DNA of 25,753 bases, from the NCBI GenBank assembly GCA_900549685.1, contig UROX01000016.1, forward strand, positions 1-25,753. Reading direction: 5' to 3'. Below, one piece after another: positions 8,121 through 16,334 of this stretch; position 1 is the first letter of the stretch, and each line of letters starts with the position of its first letter. The DNA is from an uncultured Alistipes sp. (GTDB lineage Bacteria; Bacteroidota; Bacteroidia; Bacteroidales; Rikenellaceae). The notes beneath the pieces were generated by a model. It was not told where the DNA came from. It worked only from the letters and a program-made list of their open reading frames with translations, and made no database searches. The translations under genes and the position numbers were made by a program.

Positions 8121-8164
8121 CGTAAAGAGCCGAGGAACCCATTCAGGGACCTCGGCTCTTTACG
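8121..8164. terminator. Hairpin terminator downstream of the fourth GH71/99-like gene
   Basis: Perfect 15-base arms (8121-8135 and 8150-8164; cgtaaagagccgagg and its complement) enclose a 14-base loop that can pair a further 3 bp. It lies 105 bases beyond the stop of the minus-strand GH71/99-like gene and, with the hairpin at 7644, separates the two converging units. Confidence 0.75.
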
Positions 8165-8269
8165 AACTGTGTTTTTTGCGGTTTTACCGCTTTATTGTCT
8201 TCGGGGATGTGCTGTCTCCTGCATCGTTCGCATGGTCATGCACTATCCCGTGTGTATAGTGCCCGGAGA

Positions 8270-10180
8270 TTATTTCACCGTATAGACGAAATTGAACCGG
8301 CCGCCCGGCGCCGCGTCGCCGTAGGAATAGAAGTAGGACAGGTTGAATTCTTTGAGCGGCATGTTGTCGGCCCATTTGAATTCGAAATCGATCTTTTTGT
8401 CCATGCCCAGTACGGCACGCGGGATGCGCAGTTCCATCTGGTTGTCTTTCAACGCATAGTCGAACGTGCCGACTTTTTCCCATGCCGTCCATTTGCCGCC
8501 CGTGTTGCGGTAGACGGTTCCGGTTTTGTCGCCGGGTTTTTCGTAATTGACGATGAAGTCGTAGCCTTCCCATCCGGTGCTGCGGTTCCGGTCGGCGTCG
8601 ATGAGCAGCCACATCCAGTTCGGATCGGCGGCTTTCGAGGGCAGCGTCATGGCTTCGGCCGTCTTCACGAAAAAGTACATGTATTCGTCGTCGCGGGCCA
8701 CGCGGGCATCGACGATGTCGTTGCGGCCGGTATTGTTCACATAGTTCTTGTCGGCATGTCCCCGGTGGTTTCTCGCCAGCGTGTTGCCCCGGTAGTGCGC
8801 GAAGTCGGGCGCTACGTCGGCCCAGCCGGAGAATGAGCCGATCTCGATCGTTTTGGCGGCCGAAGCGGCGGGACGGCCTGACATGCCTTTGAACCGGCGG
8901 ACGTTCTCGATCAGTTGGTAATAGTACGTGTCGCCCATGTAGTTGCCCTCGCTGTCGTACCATTCGTTGTTGGGTTCGATATCGCGGCTGTGGTCCCAGT
9001 CGAACTGGTCCACGAACGAGAACGGGTAGCCGTTCCACGTATCGCCGGCCGCCGTGCCGCGGTCCCATTTTCCGGCGATGTATTCGTTCCATCCGGTCAC
9101 GAAAACCAGATCGGGATCGAGTTCCAGTGCGCGGTTCCACTGTTCCTGGAAGTTGGCGCCGTAGAGATAGGCGTCGGGACGGCTGTCGAAACCGCTCTGC
9201 TTGGTAAAGCTCCGTCCGTACGATCCCGGAACGTTGAAGGCACCCGCATGGCCTTTCCGGTCGGGCGAGGTGTTCTGGGCCACGCCCACCGTCGTCATTT
9301 CGCCGCCGCGGCCGTACAGATGTTGCGGGAACACTTCGAGCCATCCCCACTGCTGGTCGTTCGAGGGACCGTTCACATAGTCGGGCTGTCCGGGACGGAA
9401 CGTGAAGAATTCCCGAATCGCGGGGTCGTCGCCCTTGTCGGTCAGATTGTCGGGATAGGCCATCAGGCAGGGCTTGCCTTTCCACATGAACCACAGGTCC
9501 TTGTATCGGTTAGCCCGGTAAATGTCGCGATAGAGCTGCCGCAGCGACACCAGCGAGTTGTCGTTCGGGCCGAAAGGCAGGATGAACGAAATCTTGGGCA
9601 CTTTCACGCCGTCTTTGCGGGCTTGGTCCCACGTCTTGAGCAGGGCGGTGTAGGACGATTTCCATGTCCACGTCCCGTTCGTGCAGTCGAAGAACACGGC
9701 GTCCACGCCGGCGTCGGCCAGCATTTCGGCGTGCTTGCGCAGCACCCACGGGTCGGTCGTGCGGTAGTAGCCGAACAACGGTTCGCCCCAGAAGTGCGTG
9801 TTGCCGCCGCCGCGGTCCCATGCGGGGTGGTTCTTGTCGTCGAGCGCCTCGGGATATTCTTTCAGAATCTGCGAAACGTTTCCTACGTTGCCGTATTCGA
9901 CCATCTGGTCGCAGTGCCAGGTCCAGTAGAATATCGCGACGGTTTTGTCGCCTTTACGGCCGCCCGTTTCGTTCGCTTCGGGCAGTTTGCGGCCCAGCGG
10001 GTCGGTGGCGGCCCACAGATCGCTGTTCACTTCGCCTTCGACCACCTCTTCTGCAGGAGGCGTTTCGGGACCCGTGCCGGGATCGCCCGTTCCGTCGGTC
10101 GTGTCGTCTTTCGAACAACCCAGTGTCAGCACGGCTGCCAGACTCAGGGCGGAGAGTTTTTTCCACGTGAATTTCATCAT
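8270..10180 (-). CDS. GH71/GH99-like lipoprotein with CBM9-like tail (divergent paralogue)
   Basis: This is a 636-residue secreted lipoprotein: the lipobox LTLGC puts the lipid on C22, followed by a Gly/Pro/Asp/Thr-rich linker (about 23-50). The barrel domain (about 55-440) shares with its three neighbours the motifs HFWGEPLFGYY, LADAGVDAVFFDCTN (D165), WKGKP and a GWNE core (E366). Here the core continues with Tyr (GWNEY) where the other three have Trp. The C-terminal 160 residues form a CBM9-like domain (TGRNDIVDARVA, then FEFKWADN and GDAAPGGRFNF). GH71 and GH99 enzymes act on alpha-glucans and alpha-mannans; the substrate here is unknown. It has its own promoter and terminator, so it can be regulated apart from the other three. 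A start at 10177 is equally possible. Confidence 0.85.
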   Translation of the reverse strand: MMKFTWKKLSALSLAAVLTLGCSKDDTTDGTGDPGTGPETPPAEEVVEGEVNSDLWAATDPLGRKLPEANETGGRKGDKTVAIFYWTWHCDQMVEYGNVGNVSQILKEYPEALDDKNHPAWDRGGGNTHFWGEPLFGYYRTTDPWVLRKHAEMLADAGVDAVFFDCTNGTWTWKSSYTALLKTWDQARKDGVKVPKISFILPFGPNDNSLVSLRQLYRDIYRANRYKDLWFMWKGKPCLMAYPDNLTDKGDDPAIREFFTFRPGQPDYVNGPSNDQQWGWLEVFPQHLYGRGGEMTTVGVAQNTSPDRKGHAGAFNVPGSYGRSFTKQSGFDSRPDAYLYGANFQEQWNRALELDPDLVFVTGWNEYIAGKWDRGTAAGDTWNGYPFSFVDQFDWDHSRDIEPNNEWYDSEGNYMGDTYYYQLIENVRRFKGMSGRPAASAAKTIEIGSFSGWADVAPDFAHYRGNTLARNHRGHADKNYVNNTGRNDIVDARVARDDEYMYFFVKTAEAMTLPSKAADPNWMWLLIDADRNRSTGWEGYDFIVNYEKPGDKTGTVYRNTGGKWTAWEKVGTFDYALKDNQMELRIPRAVLGMDKKIDFEFKWADNMPLKEFNLSYFYSYGDAAPGGRFNFVYTVK

Positions 10181-10210
10181 CGGATTCTGGTTAAATTTTT
10201 CAATCGGTCG

Positions 10211-10228
10211 GTTCCCGTTACCGGGAAC
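10211..10228 (-). repeat. Inverted repeat at the predicted transcript start
   Basis: GTTCCCG-ttac-CGGGAAC has perfect 7-bp arms. It begins right after the -7 box of the 8270-10180 gene, so it would lie at the extreme 5' end of the message or act as an operator there. Either role is inference. Confidence 0.45.
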
Positions 10229-10234
10229 GGAATA

Positions 10235-10242
10235 CAAAAATA
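10235..10242 (-). promoter_or_regulatory. -7 box of the fourth GH71/99-like gene
   Basis: TATTTTTG on the minus strand matches TAnnTTTG exactly and lies 54 bases ahead of the ATG at 10180. It makes this paralogue an independent transcription unit downstream of the operon terminator at 10469-10496. No obvious -33 box is seen. Confidence 0.55.
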
Positions 10243-10468
10243 TCGAAATTTTGCAGATTTCCCGCTTCTTTTTCGTATGGAAAAGATTGTGCGCGGGAAC
10301 TTCGGGGCGTCGCGATCCGAAACAGTCGCTTTTTTCTTACCGGACTTCGGTGCGCGGACGGGTTCGGAGGACCTGTTTTCTCGACAGCCAATAAGGTCCG
10401 AAGCGCTCGACGGTCGGAAAAGAAGAAGGGATCGTTTCGTTTCGGAAACGGAGGCGAAAGGGTAAAAA

Positions 10469-10496
10469 AGACGGCCCCGTCGAAGCGGGACCGTCT
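10469..10496 (-). terminator. Intrinsic terminator of the GH43-GH71/99 operon
   Basis: On the minus strand an 11-bp stem (agacggtcccg with cggggccgtct, one U-G pair) with a 6-base loop is followed at once by a run of six T. It lies 58 bases beyond the stop of the gene at 10555-12420. Confidence 0.88.
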
Positions 10497-10554
10497 GAAA
10501 ATCGTTTCCGGAACGGAAAATTGCGGGTGAAGCCGCTCTCCGTGCGGGATCGGC

Positions 10555-12420
10555 CTATCGTTTGAACCGATAGCGATAACGGAATCGTCCGTCGGGTGCC
10601 GTATCGCCGTCGGAGAGGCATTCCTGGATGTCGCCCGATCCGGCGGCGTTGTCGATCCACTTGAAGTCGATCGTAAAGTCGTTCGCGTTGCCGATGCCCA
10701 GACTCGCCAATGGAATTCGGACGACCATCTCGTTCCCCTCGACGCGGTAGGCGAGGTCTTCTTTTTTCTGCCAGCTCCAGCCGCCTTCGCAGGCATCGAG
10801 CGAGGTTTCGGTGTCGCTCGCGGGCTTCCGGTTTACCATGAACTGAAAGCCTTCCCACTCCGGTCGGTCGCTTCCGACCGTGCGGATGAACAGGTGCATC
10901 CAGTTTTTGTCCGTGCGGGGCGTGATGGGGGCTGCCGTGCGGACGTAGAAATAGAGGTTCTTACCGTCGTTGGCCACTTTCGACATGACGATGTCGTTGC
11001 GGCCCGTTTGATTGACGAGCATGCCCACGCGGTTGCCGTATCCGTGATGCCGCCGGGCGGCCACGTCGCCCCGGTCGTCGGCATAACTGGCTGCGACCGC
11101 ATTCCATGCCTTCATCGTGCCCTCCATGTCGATGTTCGTTGTTTCGGAATGGACGGGCACCGGTTCGGTTCCTTTGAAACGGCGTATATAATCGGCCAGC
11201 TGGTAGTAATAGTTATCGCCGAAACCGCCCCTGAGCGGTTCGAGATCGCGGCTGAACTCGTGGTTGTACTGATCGACGAAGAACGATCCGCCGGCCGGAA
11301 GCACTTTGCCCAGCATCGGCTGGCCGCCGCCTTCGGAAACGAACCGCATGGCGATCCATTCGTTCCAGCCCGTCACGAAGAGGAATTCGGGATCGACCTG
11401 CAAAGCCCGCGAGAACTGGGAGGTGAAATGGACGCCCAAATTCGAATCGTACGACCGCGGCTGGGTGCCGGTTTTCACGTCGAAGCTGCGGCCGATGTTC
11501 GAGGTGGGATGCGTGGCGGGCATGACCGAAATACATTCGGCCTTCCCGGCATCGTGCCACCCTGCGGATTGGGGATAAGTATCGCCCCACGGCCATTTGT
11601 CCTGTCCCGTTCCGAACCATGCGTTGCTGCCTTCTTTGGTCGAAAACCACGAGTGACGCACGGTGAAGAAATTCTGTATGCGGGCCGTCGCGCCTTCGGG
11701 CGGGCACAGTACCAGCGGCTTGCCTTTCCATTGGAACCATAATTCTTTATAGAGTCCTTTGGCGTAGAACTGGCTGTATAGGTCCGCCATTTTTTGCAGG
11801 GCGTTACCGTTGAGCACGAAGGCGATCTGAGGCGTCCGACTCCCCTCTTGCCGCATTTTGCGGTAGACCTCGCAGATCGTCTTGACCGTGTTGAGATACA
11901 GGTAGCCGTTGGTCACGTCGAGCAGGATCACATCCACGCCGGCGGCCGAGAGCATCTGGGCATGTTTACGGATTACCCACTCGTCGTTGGAGACGTAATA
12001 GCCCAGATAAGGTTCGCCCCAATGATGGAAAGCGTGCACGGGACCGTACTTCGGATTGTTCGGGTTGCGGTCCAGTATTTTCTGGATGTCGTAAGGGCTG
12101 TTCACATCGGACGGAGAGGGCGGCATCACTTCGTCGTGGTCCTCGTGTTCGTCGTAACCGTGCGCGCCGATCCAGATGAAGTAGAAGATACCTACCTTCT
12201 TGTCTTCGCGCGGAGCGCCGTAATGGACGCCCGGCTCGATCGTGCGGCCGAGGGCGTCGATGGCGGTCCACGAAAACGGATCGACCGTCGCTTCGGCGAC
12301 GGAATCGACGGGAACTTCAGGGCCGGGATCGGGCTGCCCGTCGTTGTCCGAGTTGTCTTTCGTGCATGCTGCCGCCAGCAGCAAGGCGGACAGGCACAGT
12401 AAGCGGATATGCGATTTCAT
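10555..12420 (-). CDS. GH71/GH99-like lipoprotein with CBM9-like tail (third of tandem array)
   Basis: A 621-residue lipoprotein with lipid Cys C19 (LLLAAACTKD) and an acidic Pro-rich linker (about 22-45), suggesting display on the outer membrane. The barrel region (about 48-420) has the shared WTAIDALGR entry motif, HHWGEPYLGYY (132-142), GVDVILLDVTN (D168), WKGKPLVLCPPEG, RHSWF and a GWNEW core (351-355, E354). The last 170 residues match a CBM9-like domain (TGRNDIVMSKVAND, WEGFQFMVN, DFKWIDNA, and ending in GRFRYRYRFKR). The WNEW motif resembles the catalytic region of GH99, but the exact family and substrate are not established. It is translated 13 bases after the preceding paralogue and closes the operon. 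It is less like the other two array members than they are like each other. Confidence 0.87.
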   Translation of the reverse strand: MKSHIRLLCLSALLLAAACTKDNSDNDGQPDPGPEVPVDSVAEATVDPFSWTAIDALGRTIEPGVHYGAPREDKKVGIFYFIWIGAHGYDEHEDHDEVMPPSPSDVNSPYDIQKILDRNPNNPKYGPVHAFHHWGEPYLGYYVSNDEWVIRKHAQMLSAAGVDVILLDVTNGYLYLNTVKTICEVYRKMRQEGSRTPQIAFVLNGNALQKMADLYSQFYAKGLYKELWFQWKGKPLVLCPPEGATARIQNFFTVRHSWFSTKEGSNAWFGTGQDKWPWGDTYPQSAGWHDAGKAECISVMPATHPTSNIGRSFDVKTGTQPRSYDSNLGVHFTSQFSRALQVDPEFLFVTGWNEWIAMRFVSEGGGQPMLGKVLPAGGSFFVDQYNHEFSRDLEPLRGGFGDNYYYQLADYIRRFKGTEPVPVHSETTNIDMEGTMKAWNAVAASYADDRGDVAARRHHGYGNRVGMLVNQTGRNDIVMSKVANDGKNLYFYVRTAAPITPRTDKNWMHLFIRTVGSDRPEWEGFQFMVNRKPASDTETSLDACEGGWSWQKKEDLAYRVEGNEMVVRIPLASLGIGNANDFTIDFKWIDNAAGSGDIQECLSDGDTAPDGRFRYRYRFKR

Positions 12421-12433
12421 GGAGAGAGGTGTG

Positions 12434-14251
12434 TTATTTTTTGAAATTGTACCGATAGCGGAACCGGCCGTTCGGAGCGGCGTCGCCGTCGGAGAGGCAT
12501 TCCTGGATGTCGCCTTCGCCGGCAGCGTTGTCGATCCATTTGAAATCGAGGGCGAAGTCTTTCGGATTTTCTATTTTCAGGGCCGAAAGCGGTATGGCGA
12601 TCACCATTTCGTCGCCCTTCGTGCGGTATGACAGATCGGCCGTTTTTTCCCAGTTCCATCCGTTGAGCGAACGTTCGAGCGTGGTGGTCGTGCCGTTTTG
12701 CGGCTGTCCGTTGATCCGGTACCGGAAACCTTCCCAATTGGCTCCATCATTGCCTTTCACGTCGATGAACAGCCTCATCCACAGCGGGTCAGTGTGCAGC
12801 GTGAGGGCTTGGGCGGTACGGACGTAGAAATAGAGATTCTTGCCGTCGTTGGCCACTTTCGCTTCGACGATGTCGTTGCGGCCGGTCGTATTGACCAGCC
12901 GTCCGATACGTCCGTAGCCGTAGTGATCGCGGTGGAACACGTCGCCCCGGTCGTCGACATATCCGGCGTTCACCTTTTTCCATGCGGCGAAGTCGTCCAA
13001 CGCGATTTTATGGAAGGAGGAATGGACCGTCTGAGGTTCCGCACCTTTGAAACGACGGATGAAGTCGGCCAGCTGATAGTAGTAGTTGTCGCCGAATCCG
13101 CCCCGGAGCGGTTCGATGTCGCGGCTGTACTCGTGGTTGAACAGATCGACGAAGTAGCTGTCGTCTTTTTTCACCTCGTAGTCGCCCACCTTGCGGATCC
13201 CGCCCGGATTGATGAAGCGCATGGCCGTCCATTCGTTCCAGCCTGAGAAGAAGATGAATTCGGGATCGAAATCCATCGCCTGTTCGAACTGTTCGGTGAA
13301 GCACAGACCCTCGCCCGAACGCTGCTGGTCGGGTCCCGGCTGTACGCCGTTATGGTAGCTTCGGCCTACCTGTTTCATCGTGCCGTAGTCGGCAATGGGA
13401 TGGGTCGCCGGCGAGACGGCCACCATTTCGGCCTTGTCGGGGCTGTCGTGCCAGCCGTATTTCTGCGGATAGATGTCGGCCCACGGGCAGCGGTCCTTGC
13501 CGTCGCCGAACCAGTCCCACGCCGAGCAGAACCACGAGTGACGCACGGTGAAGAAATCGGCCATCTCGGGCGTGATGCCTTCGGGCGGACAGAAGATCAG
13601 CGGTTTGCCCTTCCACCGGAACCACAGGTCCTCGTAGAGGCCTTTGCCGTAGAAATTGTCGAAGAGGTTCTTGAGCGTCCCTTTGGCGTTAGTGTTGAGG
13701 ATGAACGAGAGTTGCGGCGTATGGTTGCCCTCGGCCCGCATCGCTTCGTACACCCGGCAGATTTGCAATACTACCGGCAGGTAGATCGCCTGGTTGGTCA
13801 CGTCGAGCATGATCATATCGACCCCGGCGTCGCTGAGCATCTGGGCGTGTTTGCGGATCACCCATTCGTCGTTGGCCGTGTAATAGCCCAGATAGGGTTC
13901 GCCCCAGTGGTGCATGGCATGGACCGGGCCGTAATGCGGGTTCGACGGGTCGGCGTCGATGATTTTCTGGTTGTCGTAGGGACTCAGCGAGTCGGCTGCT
14001 GTGGGGACCATGATGCCGCCGTCGGGCGCTGTGCCCGGCTTGTCGTAGCCGTGCGCGCCGTGCCAGACGACGAAAAACATGCCCACCGTCTTGTCCTTGC
14101 GCGGAGCGCCGTATTGGGCGTCGGTCCCGATTTTACGGCCCAGCGCGTCCTGCGCCGTCCATGTGAAGGGTTGCGTCTGCGCCGCGGCATCGTCGGGCGC
14201 TGCGAGCGAGCCGAGACAGGCGGCCGCCAGCAAAAGTCGGGTCAGTTTCAT
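12434..14251 (-). CDS. GH71/GH99-like secreted protein with CBM9-like tail (second of tandem array)
   Basis: A 605-residue protein with an SPI-type signal (cleavage near DAAAQ, about residue 25) and no lipobox, unlike the two lipoprotein paralogues. The barrel region (about 28-400) has WTAQDALGRK, HHWGEPYLGYY (114-124), DAGVDMIMLDVTN (D150), RWKGKPLIFCPPEG, RHSWFCS, GWNEW (337-341, E340) and NHEYSRDIEPLRGGFGDN. The C-terminal CBM9-like domain (about 435-605) has TGRNDIVEAKVANDGKNLYF, FALDFKWIDNA and GDAAPNGRFRYRY. It starts 28 bases after the upstream paralogue ends and is followed by the next after 13 bases, so all three are almost certainly co-transcribed. Reading the proteins side by side, it is closest to the paralogue at 14280-16103, suggesting recent duplication. 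Confidence 0.88.
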   Translation of the reverse strand: MKLTRLLLAAACLGSLAAPDDAAAQTQPFTWTAQDALGRKIGTDAQYGAPRKDKTVGMFFVVWHGAHGYDKPGTAPDGGIMVPTAADSLSPYDNQKIIDADPSNPHYGPVHAMHHWGEPYLGYYTANDEWVIRKHAQMLSDAGVDMIMLDVTNQAIYLPVVLQICRVYEAMRAEGNHTPQLSFILNTNAKGTLKNLFDNFYGKGLYEDLWFRWKGKPLIFCPPEGITPEMADFFTVRHSWFCSAWDWFGDGKDRCPWADIYPQKYGWHDSPDKAEMVAVSPATHPIADYGTMKQVGRSYHNGVQPGPDQQRSGEGLCFTEQFEQAMDFDPEFIFFSGWNEWTAMRFINPGGIRKVGDYEVKKDDSYFVDLFNHEYSRDIEPLRGGFGDNYYYQLADFIRRFKGAEPQTVHSSFHKIALDDFAAWKKVNAGYVDDRGDVFHRDHYGYGRIGRLVNTTGRNDIVEAKVANDGKNLYFYVRTAQALTLHTDPLWMRLFIDVKGNDGANWEGFRYRINGQPQNGTTTTLERSLNGWNWEKTADLSYRTKGDEMVIAIPLSALKIENPKDFALDFKWIDNAAGEGDIQECLSDGDAAPNGRFRYRYNFKK

Positions 14252-14279
14252 GTTTCGTTATTTTTAGGTTTGAGTCGAT

Positions 14280-16103
14280 TTATCGTTTGAAAACATACCG
14301 GTAACGGAAACGTCCGTTCGGTGCGGCGTCGCCGTCGGTCATGCACTCCCGGATGTCGCCTTCGCGGACGGCATTGTCGATCCATTTGAATTCCAGCGCG
14401 AAATCGTTCGGATCGACGATTTCCAGCGCAGCGAGGGGAATGACCGCCACAAGTCGGTCTCCGTCGGTGCGGCAGTCGATTTCCGCCGATTTCTCCCAGT
14501 TCCATCCGTTTTTCGAACGGGAGAGGACGGCCCGGCCGCCGGAAGACGGTTCGATGTTCACGCCGTACTGGAAGCCTTCCCAGTCGGGCCGTTCGCTGCC
14601 GTCCACGTCGATGAACAGCCTCATCCACATCGGGTCGGTGTGCGGCGTGAGGGCTTGGGCGGTGCGGACATAGAAGTAGAGATTCCTGCCGTCGTTGGCC
14701 ACTTTCGCTTCGACGATGTCGTTGCGGCCGGTCGTATTGACCAGCTGCCCGATACGTCCATAGCCGGGATGGTCGCGGTGATAGACGTCGCCCCGGTCGT
14801 CGGCGTAGGAGGCCCCGACACGATCCCACGCTCCGAAATCGGAGAGCGATATCTTGTGGCGCATGCGGTGCGTGGCGACCGGTTCCGTCCCTTTATAGCG
14901 GCGGATGAAGTCGGCCAGCTGATAGTAGTAGTTGTCACCGAATCCGCCCCGGAGCGGCTCGATGTCGCGGCTGTATTCGTGGTTGTACAGGTCCCAGAAA
15001 AAGGTGTCGCCCTTTTCGATGTCGCGGTCGCCGCATTTGATGAACTCTCCGTTGTTGGTCAGACGGATGGCCATCCATTCGTTCCATCCGGCGAAAAAGA
15101 TGAACTCGGGGTCGATTTCCATAGCCCGTGAAAACTGTTCGGCGAAACAGAGTCCCTGTTCGGAGTGCTGGTGTTTTTTGTCCGGCTGCGCTCCGTCGTG
15201 GTAGCTCCGGCCCACGCGCCGTACCCGTCCGCCGTCGGTGATGGGATGTGTGGCAGGTGCGACGGCCACCGCTTCGGGCCGGTCGGGCGATTCGTGCCAT
15301 CCGGCCCGCTGGGGGTAGTAGTCGGCCCACGGCCATTTGTCTTTTCCGTCGCCGAACCATTCCCATTCGGGCAGCGAACAGAACCACGAATGCCGTGTGG
15401 TGAAAAACTCGGCCATCTGCGGCGTCACGTCCTGCGGCGGGCACAGCACCAGCGGTTTGCCTTTCCATCGGAACCACAGTTCTTCATAGAGTCCTTTCGC
15501 GTAGAAATTGTCGTAGAGGCGCTGGAGTGTTTCCCGAGCTTTCGTATTGAAAATGAACGACAGCTGCGGCGTCCGTCCGCCCTGTTCGCGGATGCGGGCG
15601 TACTCTTCGCACAACGTGAGAATCTGGGGCAGGTAGATCACTGCGTTGGTCAGGTCGAGAATAATGACGTCCACGCCGGCGTCCGTGAGCATCTGGGCGT
15701 GTTTGCGGATGACCCATCGGTCGTCCGCCAGATAGTAGCCCAGATAGGGTTCGCCCCAGTGGTGGAAAACCAGCGTGGGTCCGTACTGCGGATCGGAGGG
15801 GCTCTCCTCCATGAGCCGCTGGTTGTCATAGGGGCTGAGTGTGTCGGAAGGTTGCGGGGGCAGCACTCCCTCGTCGGGCAGCTGAGGCATGTAGCGGTCG
15901 TAACCGCTCGTGCCGTGCCAGATGACGAAAAACATGCCCACGGTCTTCCCCTCGCGGGTTTCGGGATACTGGTCCGTGCCGATGCGGCGGCCCAGCGCAT
16001 CCTGGGCCGTCCAGCTCATGGGCCGGGTCTGTGCCGTGCCGGAAAAGGGCAGCGAAAGCAGGAAGAGACTTCCTGCCAGCACGAGTGTCGATAGTCGTTG
16101 CAT
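14280..16103 (-). CDS. GH71/GH99-like secreted protein with CBM9-like tail (first of tandem array)
   Basis: A 607-residue protein with an SPI-type signal peptide (MQRLSTLVLAG..., cleavage near SGTAQ, residue 25). The barrel region (about 28-405) carries WTAQDALGRR, HHWGEPYLGYY (114-124), DAGVDVIILDLTN (D150), WKGKPLVLCPPQ, RHSWFCS and GWNEW (339-343, E342). A CBM9-like domain follows (about 440-607) with TGRNDIVEAKVANDGRNLYF, LEFKWIDNA and GDAAPNGRFRYRY. It is the first of three tandem copies, 231 bases after the GH43-CBM6 gene. No exact TAnnTTTG box on the minus strand lies in that gap, so read-through from the GH43 genes is likely. By family resemblance it probably acts on an alpha-linked glycan, but the substrate is unknown. 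Confidence 0.88.
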   Translation of the reverse strand: MQRLSTLVLAGSLFLLSLPFSGTAQTRPMSWTAQDALGRRIGTDQYPETREGKTVGMFFVIWHGTSGYDRYMPQLPDEGVLPPQPSDTLSPYDNQRLMEESPSDPQYGPTLVFHHWGEPYLGYYLADDRWVIRKHAQMLTDAGVDVIILDLTNAVIYLPQILTLCEEYARIREQGGRTPQLSFIFNTKARETLQRLYDNFYAKGLYEELWFRWKGKPLVLCPPQDVTPQMAEFFTTRHSWFCSLPEWEWFGDGKDKWPWADYYPQRAGWHESPDRPEAVAVAPATHPITDGGRVRRVGRSYHDGAQPDKKHQHSEQGLCFAEQFSRAMEIDPEFIFFAGWNEWMAIRLTNNGEFIKCGDRDIEKGDTFFWDLYNHEYSRDIEPLRGGFGDNYYYQLADFIRRYKGTEPVATHRMRHKISLSDFGAWDRVGASYADDRGDVYHRDHPGYGRIGQLVNTTGRNDIVEAKVANDGRNLYFYVRTAQALTPHTDPMWMRLFIDVDGSERPDWEGFQYGVNIEPSSGGRAVLSRSKNGWNWEKSAEIDCRTDGDRLVAVIPLAALEIVDPNDFALEFKWIDNAVREGDIRECMTDGDAAPNGRFRYRYVFKR

Positions 16104-16334
16104 GAAGTGCGGGATTGGGTTTACGATCGGGTGCGGTTGTTCGGGTTATATGTTTTTGTGCCGAGGGCAGGCGGTGTATTCCAGACTACGATCCCGAATT
16201 CCCCGTCGGATCGGGGCTGTCCGGTTGGCGTCGGAGGGCTTTCTGCCTGTACGATCCGCGGAACCGGATGTTCGTCGGTGTATCGGAAGACGCCGGTGCG
16301 GCGGGGCGCATAGGCTATGCGGGAGCATGCCCGT

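Larger units (their letters stand above)
10181..10554. other. Intergenic region with promoter and terminator
   Basis: The left part holds the promoter and a 5' inverted repeat for the GH71/99-like gene ending at 8270. The right part holds the intrinsic terminator of the upstream three-paralogue operon. Between them (about 10245-10465) I see no gene, only short arginine-rich frames. Confidence 0.6.

Noticed and set aside
5446..8142. 898-codon minus-strand frame across the S9 peptidase
   Set aside because: It lies antisense to an intact catalytic-triad enzyme and runs through two hairpins and a promoter; it shows no family motif.
8915..10465. 516-codon plus-strand frame antisense to the fourth GH71/99-like gene
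   Set aside because: It runs antisense through a conserved enzyme and its promoter; it has no recognisable domain.
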